Origin: Xanthobacteraceae bacterium
Lineage (GTDB): Bacteria > Pseudomonadota > Alphaproteobacteria > Rhizobiales > Xanthobacteraceae
Assembly (NCBI GenBank): GCA_030040825.1
Contig: JASHSY010000077.1
Span: 1-7,581, forward strand
Reading direction: 5' to 3'
DNA: 7,581 nt
Under the pieces are notes generated by a model that ran no database searches, was not told the origin of the DNA, and saw only the letters and a list, made by a program, of their open reading frames with translations. Positions 1-6,354 of the stretch are shown here, one piece after another. The number at the start of each line of letters is the position of its first letter. Within the stretch, counting starts at the first letter, position 1. The translations under genes were made by a program, and so were the position numbers.

Positions 1-34
1 GACCGAGCCGCGCGATCTTGAGCCGCTCAACCAC
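1..34 (-). CDS. Start of a probable TrmA/RumA-type RNA methyltransferase (partial)
   Basis: On the minus strand a GTG at 34-32 opens a frame reading VVERLKIARLG before the window ends. Short N-termini of this kind (a hydrophobic/Glu-Arg-Leu start followed by I-A-x-L-G) are typical of the class I SAM-dependent RNA (uracil-C5) methyltransferases that I recall lying directly downstream of tlyA in Hyphomicrobiales. The start overlaps the 3' end of tlyA by 8 nt, consistent with translational coupling in the same operon. Only 11 codons are visible and no catalytic motif can be seen, so the identity rests on a short N-terminal match and on gene order. It could instead be non-coding sequence beyond tlyA. 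Confidence 0.45.
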   Translation of the reverse strand, partial: MVERLKIARLG

Positions 35-758
35 GCTCCGCCCCGATGAAGAATTCGGCGTTGCCATCGCCGCCGAGGATCGGCGACGGCAGCCGGCCGC
101 CGACGCGCCAACCTTGCGCAATAAGAAATTCGGTGATGTCGTCGCACACTTTCGCGTGGACATTGGCGTCGCGCACGATGCCCTTTTTGATTTCGCCGCG
201 GCCGGCCTCGAATTGCGGCTTGACCAGCGCCAGAAGCCGGGCGGACGGGCGCAGCAATCTGCCGATCGCCGGCACGACGAGCTTGAGCGAAATGAAACTT
301 ACGTCGACGGTCGCCAGGTCCGGCAGCTCGTCGATGCGCGCGGGGTCGAGGCGGCGGATATCGGTCTCCTCGAGCGCCACGATCTCGCGCCGGCCGCGTA
401 GCAAGGCATGCAACTGACTGCGGCCGACATCGACCGCATAGATGCGCCTGGCGCCGCGCAGGAGCAGAACCTGAGTGAAGCCGCCGGTCGAGGCGCCGAC
501 ATCGAGGCAAACCCGGCCGGTAATGTCGATGCGAAAATGATCGAGCGCAGCGCTCAGCTTGACGCCGCCACGCGACACGAAAGGATGCTCGGGCTCGGCT
601 TTAATGACGGCGCCCGCGGCAATCGCATCCGAGGCCTTGCTGACGATGACGCCGTCGGCACTGACGCGGCCGGCGGCGATTGCCGCCTGCGCCCGCGCAC
701 GGCTCTCGAACAGGCCGCGCGCGACCAGCAGGCGATCGGCGCGTTGGCGATTGGTCAT
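27..758 (-). CDS. tlyA: TlyA family rRNA (cytidine-2'-O)-methyltransferase
   Basis: TlyA uses S-adenosylmethionine to methylate ribose 2'-OH groups of cytidines in rRNA; in mycobacteria this affects capreomycin sensitivity and the family is also annotated as hemolysin-like. The protein has an N-terminal S4 RNA-binding domain (about residues 3-60) and an FtsJ/RrmJ-type methyltransferase domain. The SAM-binding motif DVGASTGGFT lies at 86-95. The K-D-K-E catalytic tetrad can be placed at K67 (SRGGVK), D152 (VDVSF), K180 (LVKPQFE) and E235 (NAEFF), almost the same spacing as in the M. tuberculosis protein. Length is 243 aa, normal for the family. I chose the ATG at 758: the GGGGGAGG ribosome-binding site directly abuts an earlier in-frame ATG at 767 (0 nt) but sits 9 nt from this one. 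It lies 39 nt after dxs, probably in one operon, with a hairpin in the gap. Confidence 0.93.
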   Translation of the reverse strand: MTNRQRADRLLVARGLFESRARAQAAIAAGRVSADGVIVSKASDAIAAGAVIKAEPEHPFVSRGGVKLSAALDHFRIDITGRVCLDVGASTGGFTQVLLLRGARRIYAVDVGRSQLHALLRGRREIVALEETDIRRLDPARIDELPDLATVDVSFISLKLVVPAIGRLLRPSARLLALVKPQFEAGRGEIKKGIVRDANVHAKVCDDITEFLIAQGWRVGGRLPSPILGGDGNAEFFIGAERG

Positions 759-767
759 CAGGTTCAT

Positions 768-790
768 CCTCCCCCGCTCCGGGGGGGAGG
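768..790 (-). promoter_or_regulatory. Hairpin containing the tlyA ribosome-binding site
   Basis: Between dxs and tlyA, 768-775 and 783-790 are exact complements (CCTCCCCC and GGGGGAGG) separated by 7 nt, giving an 8-bp, nearly all-GC stem. On the minus-strand transcript the downstream arm is itself the tlyA Shine-Dalgarno sequence, so the folded form would hide it. No U-run follows, so it is not a typical intrinsic terminator. It may limit tlyA translation, protect the end of an upstream mRNA, or be a copy of a dispersed G-rich palindrome of a kind common in rhizobial genomes. Confidence 0.5.
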
Positions 791-797
791 AAAGCTA

Positions 798-2726
798 TTA
801 GCGAACCAGCTTGATGGTCTCGCCGCGCATATTCTCGCCCAGCGCCAAGAACGCCTTGTTGACGATGCCTTTGGCATCGAGACCGGCCTTGGCATACATG
901 GCGGCCGGCGAGTCCTGATCGATGAACAAATCCGGCAGCACCATCGAACGAAGCTTTATGCCGCGGTCGAGCACGCCATGCTCGGCCAGAGTCTGCATCA
1001 CGAACGTGCCGAACCCGCCGATCGAGCCTTCCTCGATGGTCAGCAGCACTTCGTGCTCGCGGGCAAGCCGCAGCAGAAGGTCGACGTCGAGTGGCTTGGC
1101 AAAGCGCGCATCCGCGACGGTGGTGGAAAGCCCGTGCGCAGCGAGTTCGTCGGCTGCCTTGAGGCATTCGCCAAGCCGCGCGCCGTAGGAGAACAGCGCC
1201 ACCTTGGTGCCTTCGCGCAGGATCCGGCCTTTGCCGATCTCAAGCGGCTTGCCTTCCTCCGGCATCGGCACGCCACGGCCTTCGCCGCGCGGGTAGCGCA
1301 GCGCCGACGGGCGATCGTCGATCGCCACCGCCGTGGACACCATGTGCACCAGGTCGGCTTCGTCGGCGGCCGCCATCAGCACGAAATTGGGCAGGCAGCC
1401 GAGATAGGCGATATCGAACGCGCCGGCGTGAGTCGGGCCGTCGGCGCCGACGAGACCGGCACGATCCATGGCGAAGCGCACCGGCAGCTTCTGGATCGCC
1501 ACGTCGTGGACCACTTGGTCGTAGGCGCGCTGCAGGAAGGTCGAATAAATAGTGGCGAACGGCTTAAAGCCCTCCGTCGCCAATCCTGCCGCGAACGTCA
1601 CGCCGTGCTGCTCGGCGATGCCGACGTCGAATGTGCGGTTGGGAAATTCCTTCTGGAACAGGTCGACACCGGTGCCGGACGGCATCGCGGCGGTGATCGC
1701 GATAATTTTGTCGTCTTTGCGCGCTTCCTTGATCAGGCTTTCGCCGAAGACTTTTTGGTAGGCGGGAGCGGCCGGCTTCGATTTCACCTGCGCGCCGGTG
1801 GCGACGTCGAATTTGACGACGCCGTGATATTTGTCGGCGGATTTTTCCGCCGGCGCGTAGCCCTTGCCTTTCTGGGTCACCACATGAACCAGGAACGGCC
1901 CGTTCTTGGCGTCGCGGACGTTTTTGAGCACCGGCAGCAAATGGTCGATGTTGTGTCCGTCGATCGGACCGACATAGAAAAAGCCGAGCTCATCGAACAG
2001 CGTTCCGCCGGTCACCAGGCCGCGGGCATATTCCTCGATCGCCAGCGCGCGCTTCTCCAGCGTGCGGGTCGGCAGATGCTTGGCGATCTGGCGCAGGATG
2101 TGGCGGAGGCTGCGATAGGTGCGGCCGGACACGCGGCGGGCCAGATACGCCGACAGCGCGCCGACCGGCGGTGCGATCGACATGTCGTTGTCGTTGAGGA
2201 TCACGATGAGGCGCGAATTCATCGCGCCGGCATTGTTCATCGCTTCATAGGCCATGCCTGCCGACATGGCGCCGTCGCCGATGACGGCGATCACGTTGTT
2301 CTGCTTGCCGTCGAGGTCGCGCGCTACCGCCATGCCGAGCGCAGCGGAGATCGAGGTTGAGGAATGGGCGGCGCCGAACGGATCGTAATCGCTCTCGGCG
2401 CGCTTGGTGAAGCCGGACAAGCCGCCGCCCTGACGCAGCGTACGGATGCGGTTGCGGCGGCCGGTGAGTATCTTGTGCGGGTAAGCTTGGTGGCCGACGT
2501 CCCAAACCAGCCGGTCGGCCGGTGTGTTGAAAACGTAATGCAGGGCAACCGTCAGTTCGATCACGCCAAGCCCGGCGCCCAGGTGACCGCCGGTGACCGC
2601 CACGGCGTCGATTGTCTCCCGCCGCAATTCGTCGGCGAGCTGACGCAACTGACCTTCTTCGAGCTTACGCAAATCGCTTGGAGTATCGACGAGATCAAGC
2701 AACGGCGTCTTCGACTGAACGGTCAC
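798..2726 (-). CDS. dxs: 1-deoxy-D-xylulose-5-phosphate synthase
   Basis: Dxs is the cytosolic thiamine-diphosphate enzyme that condenses pyruvate with glyceraldehyde 3-phosphate, releasing CO2 and forming DXP. DXP feeds the MEP isoprenoid pathway and also thiamine and pyridoxal synthesis. The 642-aa protein is full length. Visible landmarks are GGHLGAGLG with H48, DVGHQAYPHK (76-85), the thiamine-diphosphate/Mg motif GDGAMSAGMAYEAMNNAG (150-167), LNDNDMSIAPPVGA (177-190), the pyrimidine-domain motif DVGIAEQHG with catalytic E372, DRAGLVGADGPTH (421-433) and the C-terminal transketolase domain (about 500-640). The frame stays open another 45 codons upstream, but I place the start at the GTG at 2726. 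AAAGGAG lies 7 nt before it, and VTVQSKTPLLD matches the usual rhizobial N-terminus, whereas the upstream extension is unlike the family. dxs is the first gene of the visible dxs-tlyA operon. Confidence 0.98.
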   Translation of the reverse strand: MTVQSKTPLLDLVDTPSDLRKLEEGQLRQLADELRRETIDAVAVTGGHLGAGLGVIELTVALHYVFNTPADRLVWDVGHQAYPHKILTGRRNRIRTLRQGGGLSGFTKRAESDYDPFGAAHSSTSISAALGMAVARDLDGKQNNVIAVIGDGAMSAGMAYEAMNNAGAMNSRLIVILNDNDMSIAPPVGALSAYLARRVSGRTYRSLRHILRQIAKHLPTRTLEKRALAIEEYARGLVTGGTLFDELGFFYVGPIDGHNIDHLLPVLKNVRDAKNGPFLVHVVTQKGKGYAPAEKSADKYHGVVKFDVATGAQVKSKPAAPAYQKVFGESLIKEARKDDKIIAITAAMPSGTGVDLFQKEFPNRTFDVGIAEQHGVTFAAGLATEGFKPFATIYSTFLQRAYDQVVHDVAIQKLPVRFAMDRAGLVGADGPTHAGAFDIAYLGCLPNFVLMAAADEADLVHMVSTAVAIDDRPSALRYPRGEGRGVPMPEEGKPLEIGKGRILREGTKVALFSYGARLGECLKAADELAAHGLSTTVADARFAKPLDVDLLLRLAREHEVLLTIEEGSIGGFGTFVMQTLAEHGVLDRGIKLRSMVLPDLFIDQDSPAAMYAKAGLDAKGIVNKAFLALGENMRGETIKLVR

Positions 2727-2733
2727 GCGAATG

Positions 2734-2740
2734 CTCCTTT
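2734..2740 (-). promoter_or_regulatory. Ribosome-binding site that fixes the dxs start
   Basis: The minus strand reads AAAGGAG, 7 nt before the GTG at 2726. It lies just downstream of an AT-rich AATAATTA stretch that should leave it unpaired. It is the reason for rejecting the longer reading frame that begins near 2861. Confidence 0.8.
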
Positions 2741-2745
2741 TAATT

Positions 2746-2769
2746 ATTGGCCTCTTGGCCTGTCGGCCT
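2746..2769 (-). repeat. Three tandem 8-bp units in the dxs leader
   Basis: On the minus strand the units AGGCCGAC, AGGCCAAG and AGGCCAAT follow each other without gaps, each beginning AGGCC. They end 5 nt before the dxs ribosome-binding site. They could be tandem protein-binding sites, a slippage product, or chance in GC-rich DNA. Confidence 0.5.
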
Positions 2770-2952
2770 AATCGACGATTTTTAGGGCTCGGACCCGTCT
2801 TGCCGCCACCCTGCCCCCAAAGGCTTAAACCCTCAGTCTTTACACCATTCCACACCGGCAACGCAATTTGGCCACCTTCGTTTCAGGAACCACGGGGACT
2901 CCCGCGTTTTGTCGCAACCGCTTATGTTGGGCGGCGTTGCCTTATTTGCCAT

Positions 2953-2982
2953 GGGCCGGGACGACGCCGGCCCCGAGTTTTT
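2953..2982 (+). terminator. Terminator-like hairpin in the ligD leader
   Basis: GGGCCGG (2953-2959) and CCGGCCC (2967-2973) form a perfect 7-bp GC stem with a 7-nt loop. Four bases later comes a run of five T (2978-2982) on the plus strand. There is no T-run on the other side, so the polarity is plus. It ends 59 nt before the chosen ligD start. It could attenuate a long ligD leader, or end a transcript that has leaked in from upstream. The 4-nt gap before the T-run weakens it as a true intrinsic terminator. Confidence 0.35.
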
Positions 2983-3041
2983 GGCATGGTCCGCATCCGG
3001 AATTCGCATCCGAACAGCGGCGAGCGCACGAGTTAACGCCT

Positions 3042-5681
3042 GTGGCCCTGGAGATTTACCGAAAAAAACGAAAATTCGGTGTGACGGCCGAGCCGCGTGG
3101 CCGCAAAGGCCGTACTGGCGGCGATCGATACGTTATTCAAAAGCACGCCGCGACCCGGCTCCATTACGATCTGCGGCTTGAACTCGACGGCGTCATGAAG
3201 AGTTGGGCGGTTACCCGCGGCCCAAGCCTCGATCCGAACGAAAAGCGCCTGGCCGTCCACGTCGAGGACCACCCGATCGAGTACAACGGCTTCGAAGGCA
3301 CCATCCCAAAAGGCGAGTATGGCGGCGGTACCGTGATGATCTGGGATCGCGGCAGTTGGAGCCCGGAAGGCGATCCGCATTACGGTTACGGCAAAGGCCA
3401 CCTGGTTTTCGATCTGCACGGCGAGAAGTTGCACGGCCGCTGGCATCTCGTTCGCATGCGCGGGCGTGACCGCGACCGGCACGAAAATTGGCTGTTGATC
3501 AAGGGTAAGGACGACGAGGCGCGCGGCCCGCGCGACCGCGACATTCTCCAAGCGGAACCGAATTCGGTCGTCACCGGCCGTTCGATTGACGAGATTGCCG
3601 CCGGCAAGGGCAAGAAGCGGATCTGGCACTCCAATCGTGCGGCCCGAAACGGCAGCAAAACGGGCAAGACGGCGTTTCGGCAAAAGATACGCGACCTCGC
3701 CGCCAAAGCTGCCGCGCGGCCGGCGGCGAAGAAGACGGCGCGGGCCACGCGCAACTCCGGGCAAAAGCGCGCCGGCAAAAAGCCGGTGCGGACGACCAAA
3801 TCGGACTTGCCGGATTTCGTGCCGCTCAGTCTCGCCACGCTCTACGAGCAGCCGCCGCACGGACCGAACTGGTTGCACGAAATCAAATACGACGGCTACC
3901 GCACCGAGGCGCGTCTCGACCACGGCACGGTGACGTTGCTGACGCGCAAGCGACAGGACTGGACCCACCGCTTCAAACCGGTCGCCAACGCGGTGGCCGC
4001 GCTGCCCGCCGACACCGCGCTGCTCGACGGTGAAATTGTCGTCGAAGGCGAAAACGGCATCAGCGATTTCTCGCTGTTGCAGACCGATTTGAAGGAGGGG
4101 CGAAGCGACCGCTTCGTCTATTACGTCTTTGACCTGTTGTACCTAAACGGCCGCGATTTCACCGATGAACCCTTGACTGCGCGTAAGGCGGCGCTGGCCG
4201 GATTGCTTAAACGCAACGGCAAAGACGGCGTCGTCCGCTATGCCGAACATTTCGAAGAGGACGGGCCGCTCATCCTTCGCCACGCCTGCGAGATGGGTCT
4301 GGAAGGCATCGTATCGAAGCGCCGCGACGCGCCGTACCGTTCCGGTCGCACCGACAATTTCGTCAAATCCAAATGCCGCGGCCGCCAGGAACTGATCGTC
4401 GCGGGATTCACGCCTTCGACTGCGCTGCCGCAGGCGATTGGTGCGCTGACGGTTGCCGTTCGCGAGAATGGCGGACTTCGGTATGCCGGCCGCGTCGGTA
4501 CCGGCTACACGCAAAGGACGGCGCGCGATCTGTGGAAGCGGCTTGCCCCACTGCGCGCCGAAAAGCGTCCGATTGAAGTACCAGCCGACGAGCGGCGCAA
4601 AAATGTAATCTGGGTGAAGCCCAAGGTTGTCATCGAGGCCGACTTTGCCGGCTTCACGCATGGCGGCATATTGCGCCAGGCTTCATTCAAGGGCATCCGC
4701 GAGGACAAGAGCGCGGAGGAGGTCGTGCGCGAGGTTGCCGCCGGCAAAACGCCGCCGGCCTCGCCGCTCAGCAGGCCCGCCCGCGCCAGCTCCGGCGGCA
4801 GCACGAAGAAGAGCGGCGACCCCGGCGGCTCGTTTCGCCTGACCCATCCCGACCGCGTCTACTGGCCCGACTCAGGCGTTACCAAAAACGATTTGGCCGA
4901 GTACTACGTTTCGGTCTGGGACTGGATAAAACCGCACATTCTCGGCCGCGCTCTTTCGCTGGTGCGCGCGCCGGAAGGAATTTCCGGCGAGACTTTTTTC
5001 CAGAAACATATCGCCGCCAACGTCAAATCCTCGCCGTTGCGGCATGCCGTGCCGGGCAAGGATCACGACGTGATCGCGGTCGAAACGCTCGACGACCTGA
5101 TCGCGCTGGCGCAGTCCGGCGCGCTGGAAATCCACGTGCGCGGATCGCGGCTGGACAGCCTGGAAACCTGCGACCGCATTGTGTTCGACCTCGATCCGGG
5201 TGAGGGCGTCGCCTGGCCGCAGATCGTCGCCGCGGCGCGCGAGACGCGCGAGCGGCTCAAGGCCGAGAAGCTGGAAAGTTTCGTCAAACTCTCCGGCGGC
5301 AAGGGCATCCACGTGGTGGTGCCGATCGCGGACGTCGACTGGGATACCGCCAAAACGTTCGCCCAGCGCATCGCCGCGCGGATGGCGGCGGAGAGCCCAA
5401 AACTTTACCTCGCCAAGATGACCAAGGCGCTGCGTAAGGGCCGCGTTTTCATCGACTATTTCCGCAATTCGCGCGAAGCCACCTCGGTCGCGCCTTACTC
5501 GACGCGCGCGCGCCCCGGCGCGCCGGTGTCGGCGCCGGTCACCTGGGAGCGGTTGTCGCGCACCACCGGCGGCAACGATTTTACTTTGCTCGATCTGAAG
5601 AAGCGGCTGAAAGAAGACGCCTGGGCGGAGATCGACAAGGTGCGGCAGAAGCTGCCGGCAGCCGTGAAGCAGCGGGGTTAG
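3042..5681 (+). CDS. ligD: NHEJ DNA ligase D: phosphoesterase, ligase and polymerase domains
   Basis: LigD is the ATP-dependent ligase of bacterial non-homologous end joining: with Ku it trims, fills and seals double-strand breaks. The 879-aa protein has the Pseudomonas-type order. The 3'-phosphoesterase domain (about 20-165) carries HYDLRLELDG with H41, HVEDH (73-77) and IPKGEYGGGT. A basic Lys/Ala/Arg-rich linker spans about 188-255. The ligase domain (about 265-560) has adenylated lysine K282 in EIKYDGYR, LDGEIVV, YYVFDLLYLNGRD, EGIVSKRRDAPYRSGR and FVKSKC. After a Ser/Gly/Pro linker (about 566-595), the archaeo-eukaryotic-primase-type polymerase domain starts at RLTHPDRVYWPDSG. Its metal-binding aspartates are D716 and D718 in FDLDPGEG and D805 in FIDYFRN. 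The GTG at 3042 gives VALEIYRKKRKF, the usual rhizobial N-terminus, although its ribosome-binding site is weak; a TTG at 2868 would add 58 atypical residues. All catalytic residues are present, so it should be active. No ku is visible nearby. Confidence 0.96.
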   Translation: MALEIYRKKRKFGVTAEPRGRKGRTGGDRYVIQKHAATRLHYDLRLELDGVMKSWAVTRGPSLDPNEKRLAVHVEDHPIEYNGFEGTIPKGEYGGGTVMIWDRGSWSPEGDPHYGYGKGHLVFDLHGEKLHGRWHLVRMRGRDRDRHENWLLIKGKDDEARGPRDRDILQAEPNSVVTGRSIDEIAAGKGKKRIWHSNRAARNGSKTGKTAFRQKIRDLAAKAAARPAAKKTARATRNSGQKRAGKKPVRTTKSDLPDFVPLSLATLYEQPPHGPNWLHEIKYDGYRTEARLDHGTVTLLTRKRQDWTHRFKPVANAVAALPADTALLDGEIVVEGENGISDFSLLQTDLKEGRSDRFVYYVFDLLYLNGRDFTDEPLTARKAALAGLLKRNGKDGVVRYAEHFEEDGPLILRHACEMGLEGIVSKRRDAPYRSGRTDNFVKSKCRGRQELIVAGFTPSTALPQAIGALTVAVRENGGLRYAGRVGTGYTQRTARDLWKRLAPLRAEKRPIEVPADERRKNVIWVKPKVVIEADFAGFTHGGILRQASFKGIREDKSAEEVVREVAAGKTPPASPLSRPARASSGGSTKKSGDPGGSFRLTHPDRVYWPDSGVTKNDLAEYYVSVWDWIKPHILGRALSLVRAPEGISGETFFQKHIAANVKSSPLRHAVPGKDHDVIAVETLDDLIALAQSGALEIHVRGSRLDSLETCDRIVFDLDPGEGVAWPQIVAAARETRERLKAEKLESFVKLSGGKGIHVVVPIADVDWDTAKTFAQRIAARMAAESPKLYLAKMTKALRKGRVFIDYFRNSREATSVAPYSTRARPGAPVSAPVTWERLSRTTGGNDFTLLDLKKRLKEDAWAEIDKVRQKLPAAVKQRG

Positions 5682-5696
5682 CGTTTAGCGAAACGC
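5681..5696. terminator. Small hairpin between convergent ligD and the 85-aa gene
   Basis: GCGTTT (5681-5686) and AAACGC (5691-5696) are perfect complements around a 4-nt loop, beginning at the last base of the ligD stop codon. The gene on the other side converges on it, so it could act in both directions. The 6-bp stem is short and no T-run follows, so the terminator call is tentative. Confidence 0.3.
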
Positions 5697-5714
5697 GGAC
5701 GGCACTTACACTTG

Positions 5715-5972
5715 TCATCCCGCGAGCCTGAAGCGCTCGATTTTCGGCTCGAAGCGGGCGCGGAAAATTTCCGCATCCAGCGGATCTTCGAAGCAGTAGC
5801 GCACGAAAGCGGCATAATCGTCTTCGACATACATGTCGAACTTGCCGACATAAGCGATCAGGAAATCCATGATCTCGCTGTCGTCGGCGAGCTGCGCCCG
5901 CGGCAGCACGACCTGATACGGGCATTCCGCGTCCAGCTTGCGCAGCCACGCACTTCGCTTGTCCGCTTCCAC
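5715..5972 (-). CDS. Small conserved-type hypothetical protein, 85 aa
   Basis: I cannot assign a function. The protein is 85 aa, soluble and acidic, with no signal peptide or membrane segment. It has an N-terminal charged helix (residues 1-15), a ECPYQVVLPRAQLADDSEI stretch, then a hydrophobic-aromatic core (IMDFLIAYVGKFDMYVEDD) and a charged C-terminus. I recall similar small proteins annotated as hypothetical in Bradyrhizobium relatives, but could not check. The start is a GTG at 5972 with GGGAGG 5 nt upstream (5978-5983). It is convergent with ligD (33 nt between stops), and the plus-strand 87-aa gene starts 109 nt upstream, so the two are divergent. A sigma-70-like promoter lies 44-72 nt upstream. 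The ribosome-binding site, promoter and protein-like composition make it a real gene. Confidence 0.75.
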   Translation of the reverse strand: MEADKRSAWLRKLDAECPYQVVLPRAQLADDSEIMDFLIAYVGKFDMYVEDDYAAFVRYCFEDPLDAEIFRARFEPKIERFRLAG

Positions 5973-6015
5973 AACTGCCTCCCAATCGATCCTTTAGCCT
6001 TGACTCGGACCGAAG

Positions 6016-6044
6016 ATTGTTCTCTTTTTGTTCCACAAAGTCAA
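6016..6044 (-). promoter_or_regulatory. Putative promoter of the 85-aa gene
   Basis: Reading the minus strand, TTGACT (6044-6039) is followed after 17 nt by AACAAT (6021-6016). The -35 box matches 5 of 6 and the -10 box 4 of 6 consensus positions. Transcription would start near 6009, leaving a leader of about 37 nt with the GGGAGG site. The spacer also contains GGAAC (6034-6030) followed by 17 nt and CGGT (6012-6009), one mismatch from an EcfG-type promoter, so dual control is possible. Confidence 0.45.
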
Positions 6045-6081
6045 GCGCCGGCAGCCGGCCGAAATAAGTGAGCCTTAACAA

Positions 6082-6345
6082 ATGGTTGTCGAAACCATCG
6101 GCGAGGCTTTTACGCTCGGGTGGCGGGTCACCGTGCGATGCAGCTATGGCCGCTCCGACAGTCCCAGTTCGAAATCGAGCCGCGAATGCAATTATCGCAA
6201 CGAACTCGACATGGAGACTTTGGTGTGGACGCGGGGCAAGGCTTTTCCGCTCTCCCGGCTGGAAAGCCGGCTGCGCTGTCCGCGCTGCGGATCGCGTAAT
6301 GTGGTGGTGCTGTTTCAGCCGCCGCGTAGCGCGGCTGCGGGTTAG
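6082..6345 (+). CDS. Small four-cysteine protein, probable zinc ribbon, 87 aa
   Basis: Function unknown. The protein has four cysteines, C20 (VTVRCSYG), C36 (SSRECNYR), C66 and C69 (CPRCGSR), which could bind one zinc as an irregular ribbon; the C-terminal CPRCG knuckle is the clearest part. Between the pairs is a conserved-looking stretch, LDMETLVWTRGKAFPLSRLE (43-62), rich in residues that suggest RNA or protein binding. I recall similar short zinc-ribbon-like proteins as hypothetical genes in Hyphomicrobiales. The ATG at 6082 is preceded at 9 nt by a modest AAGTGAG (6066-6072). There is no signal peptide or membrane segment. It is divergent from the 85-aa gene and convergent with the 95-aa gene, whose stop lies only 9 nt away. 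Confidence 0.72.
   Translation: MVVETIGEAFTLGWRVTVRCSYGRSDSPSSKSSRECNYRNELDMETLVWTRGKAFPLSRLESRLRCPRCGSRNVVVLFQPPRSAAAG
6317..6338. terminator. GC-rich palindrome at the 3' end of the 87-aa gene
   Basis: GCCGCG (6321-6326) and CGCGGC (6330-6335) pair around a 3-nt loop, with CAG and CTG flanks extending the dyad imperfectly to 6317-6338. It lies inside the last codons of the 87-aa gene and 17 nt beyond the stop of the convergent 95-aa gene. It could mark the end of both transcripts. There is no T-run, and it overlaps coding sequence. Confidence 0.3.
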
Positions 6346-6354
6346 CGCCGTGAA

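Larger units (their letters stand above)
2727..3041. other. Divergent intergenic region between dxs and ligD
   Basis: These 315 bp should contain the promoters of both divergent genes. I can support the dxs ribosome-binding site, the 8-bp tandem repeat and a terminator-like hairpin on the ligD side (2953-2982). I could not find a convincing sigma-70 promoter for either gene; the best candidates had poor -10 boxes or wrong spacing. Both adjacent reading frames remain open well into the region (dxs frame to about 2861, ligD frame back to 2868), but neither extension resembles its family. Confidence 0.6.

Noticed and set aside
408..2360. A 650-codon plus-strand open frame opposite tlyA and dxs
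   Set aside because: It lies wholly antisense to two certain genes, shows no recognisable domain and reads as arginine/histidine-rich low-order sequence; such mirror frames are expected at high GC.
2886..2908. GGAAC-N14-CGTT upstream of ligD as an EcfG promoter
   Set aside because: Both boxes are exact, but the 14-nt spacing is shorter than the 16-17 nt of the family, and it lies over 130 nt from the start. The idea is tempting because rhizobial ku genes can be under general stress control.
2868..3041. Longer LigD starting at a TTG at 2868
   Set aside because: The 58 extra residues are Trp/Pro/Cys-rich and unlike LigD, the start is a TTG without a ribosome-binding site, and the terminator-like stem would fall inside it.
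3033..3968. A 311-codon minus-strand open frame opposite the start of ligD
   Set aside because: It is antisense to well-conserved LigD phosphoesterase and ligase motifs, and its predicted protein has no family features.
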